Assembly (NCBI GenBank): GCA_035295165.1
Contig: DATGJN010000004.1
Coordinates: forward strand, 1 to 46,504
DNA: 46,504 nucleotides
Origin: a bacterium
GTDB lineage: Bacteria; Sysuimicrobiota; Sysuimicrobiia; Sysuimicrobiales; Segetimicrobiaceae
Reading direction: 5' to 3'
Shown here: positions 44,920-46,504 of the stretch, in pieces
How positions within the stretch are numbered: the stretch's first letter is position 1
Layout: every line of letters starts with the position of its first letter
Notes under the pieces: generated by a model
Database searches by the model: none
What the model was told of the DNA's origin: nothing
What the model saw: the letters and a program-made list of their open reading frames with translations, nothing else
Made by a program: the position numbers and the translations under genes

Positions 44920-46504
44920 CTACTGTTTCGACATCGTGTAGAAGTCAAATCCCACATTGGCGAGGGGCGGCAGGATCGCGTTGTAATACCACCCGCGCAC
45001 CCATGACCGCATCACGACGAACTGAGTCGGTTGCGCCTCGAAGATACCGGGCACGTCTTCGTAAGCGAGCTTCGTGAGATCGCGGTAGATCTGCGTGCGC
45101 TTCGCGGGATCTGCGGTCTCCGCGCCCTGCCGGACCATCTGATCCGCGCGTGGATCGGAGAACCCGTTCCGCTTCGGGTAATCGCCGTTCGTCGCCAGGA
45201 ACGGTTGGGCGAAGTCATCCGGGTCGGGATAGTCGGCCGCCCACCCGAGGGCGTACAGCGTTCCCTTGTGCTGGACGGTGGCCTGGAGGAACGTGGACCA
45301 CTGGATGTTCCGGACGTCGATCTTGAACTTCGGGTTCAACGACTCCACCGAGTCCTTGATGATCTGCGCGCCAATCTGACGCGCCGCGTTGCCGGTGTTG
45401 TAGGTCTCGGTGAAGTGGAAGCCGGTGTCCCAGAGCTTCCCGCCCCACGCTTCCTTGAACTCCGCCGTTGCCTTCTGCTTGTCGAACGTGAACTTCGGCA
45501 GCGTCGGATCATAGCCGAGCAGTCCCTGGATGATCGGGCCGTTCGGTTGCAGCGCCTTGCCCCGGAACCCGTCGCGGATGAACGTGCCGTAGTCAAACGC
45601 ATACGAGAACGCCCGCCGGACGTGCACGTCCGAGAAGAAGTCGGGCGGGATCCCGTTGCCGTCGAGCTTGCCGCTCCCGACGTCGGGGTTCCCGGACGCA
45701 TCGATCTTCTGGTTGAAGTGCATCACCTGCACGACCAGCGTGGGGAGTCCGTCCTGGATCGCGACGTCGGCCATCCCCGTCACCTGGCTCTGGTCCGGCC
45801 GGTCCACCGAGATCACGTCCGCGTCGCCGCGCTGGAGTTGCAGCCGCCGTGCCGCGAACTCGGTGACGGTCCGGATCACGACGCGCGCGAGCGGGGCGGG
45901 AGCGCGCCAGTAGTGCTCGTTGCGGACCAGGATCAACTCCTTGGTCTGCCGGTCCCAGGTCTGCAGCGAGAACGGCCCCGTGCCGTTCGTATGATCGAAC
46001 TCGTAGCGGTCCTGCAGCTTGGGGTTGTTGTACTTCGCCCAGGTCGCGGCGCCGCCGTCCCAGTCCCCGTGCGCTGCCGCCCACTTCTGCGGGAGCACAA
46101 ACGACCAGGCGGCCAGGATGCTCAGGAACGCCGCGGAAGGGCGCTTCAGGTGGAACACGACGTTCTGGCCCTCGACCGTCACGGCTTTGGCCGCGTCGGC
46201 GTACTTGACCACGACGGCTCCCTTGCTGTCCCGCGTGCTGTCCGTGCCCAGCAGCGGCGTCAGCAGCAGCCACGACGGGCCACCGTCGCGGTCCTGCAAC
46301 ATGAACCGCAGCATCGAGTACTGGACGTCCGCCGGCGTCATCACGGTGCCGTCGTGGAAGTGGACGCCCTGGCGGATCGGGAACGTGTACGTCAGCCCGT
46401 CTTTGCTGATGAGCCCGTTCGCCACGCTCGGCACCTCGGTCGCCAAGCGCGGCACGTACCGGGAGAGCACGCTGCCGTCGTACGTGATCAGCGTCTCGTA
46501 GATT
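44920..46504 (-). CDS. ABC transporter substrate-binding protein, family 5 (paralogue A, partial)
   Basis: The C-terminal 527 codons of an SBP_bac_5 protein; the frame is open to the window edge, so the signal peptide and start lie beyond it. The visible part begins IYETLITYDGS, aligning with VYETLIIYSGS about 80 residues into paralogue B. It contains NGLISKDGLTYTFPIRQGVHF and GNPDVGSGKLDGNGIPPDFF, and ends in WYYNAILPPLANVGFDFYTM. It is the first visible gene of the third uptake operon and is followed by the palindrome and permease pair. Divergence from paralogue B is spread throughout, with ligand-site regions most changed, consistent with different ligands. Confidence 0.95.
   Translation of the reverse strand, partial: IYETLITYDGSVLSRYVPRLATEVPSVANGLISKDGLTYTFPIRQGVHFHDGTVMTPADVQYSMLRFMLQDRDGGPSWLLLTPLLGTDSTRDSKGAVVVKYADAAKAVTVEGQNVVFHLKRPSAAFLSILAAWSFVLPQKWAAAHGDWDGGAATWAKYNNPKLQDRYEFDHTNGTGPFSLQTWDRQTKELILVRNEHYWRAPAPLARVVIRTVTEFAARRLQLQRGDADVISVDRPDQSQVTGMADVAIQDGLPTLVVQVMHFNQKIDASGNPDVGSGKLDGNGIPPDFFSDVHVRRAFSYAFDYGTFIRDGFRGKALQPNGPIIQGLLGYDPTLPKFTFDKQKATAEFKEAWGGKLWDTGFHFTETYNTGNAARQIGAQIIKDSVESLNPKFKIDVRNIQWSTFLQATVQHKGTLYALGWAADYPDPDDFAQPFLATNGDYPKRNGFSDPRADQMVRQGAETADPAKRTQIYRDLTKLAYEDVPGIFEAQPTQFVVMRSWVRGWYYNAILPPLANVGFDFYTMSKQ

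Overview
The window is a 46.5 kb stretch of high-GC bacterial chromosome. Nearly every gene is on the minus strand; only a MarR/EVE gene pair and one tRNA are on the plus strand. No transposase, integrase, phage gene or CRISPR array was seen, so it reads as chromosomal core interleaved with nutrient-uptake operons. The uvrA promoter carries a perfect match to the Gram-positive/actinobacterial LexA box (CGAAC-N4-GTTCG), there is a complete gatCAB operon, and a DUF881 gene abuts dnaE. These point to a deep-branching Terrabacteria-like lineage; candidate phyla such as CSP1-3/Sysuimicrobiota or Armatimonadota are a guess. The substrate-binding proteins with a visible N-terminus have signal peptides without a lipobox cysteine, which suggests periplasmic proteins and a diderm envelope, or membrane-anchored ones.

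Layout, left to right. (1) 133-7866, an uptake/catabolic operon read right to left: D-2-hydroxyacid dehydrogenase, HpcH/HpaI aldolase, family-5 substrate-binding protein (SBP), DppB- and DppC-type permeases, two divergent creatininase-family hydrolases, and a MOSC protein. (2) 8029-19185, housekeeping and DNA repair: S9 peptidase, uvrA, uvrB, a small membrane protein, coaE and polA. (3) 19320-19403, tRNA-Leu(CAA). (4) 19498-24747, a second uptake operon: SBP, CocE-type hydrolase, DppB, DppC. (5) 25206-26218, a divergent MarR regulator and EVE-domain protein. (6) 26170-29903, a c-di-GMP pair: a PAS-PAS-GAF-GGDEF cyclase and a GAF-GAF-HD-GYP phosphodiesterase. (7) 30367-36026, dnaE followed by overlapping DUF881 and glutaredoxin-like genes and a geranylgeranyl-reductase-like flavoprotein. 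(8) 36183-40975, gatC-gatA-gatB and a TrmA/RlmD-family protein that has lost its catalytic residues. (9) 41070-46504, a third uptake operon with two paralogous SBPs flanking one permease pair; the first SBP runs off the window.

The most notable patterns are as follows. A long GC-rich stem-loop follows the stop codon of each of the four SBP genes, and in two operons it abuts the permease start codon. The complete transporter operons contain no ATP-binding subunit. Both creatininase paralogues have a substituted metal-ligand motif. The TrmA-like protein keeps its Fe-S motif but lacks the catalytic Cys and Glu. The EVE protein has a read-through tail that may result from a one-base deletion. I saw no clearly new defence or mobile system; the degenerate TrmA-like protein and the SBP-associated hairpins are the best candidates for undescribed biology.
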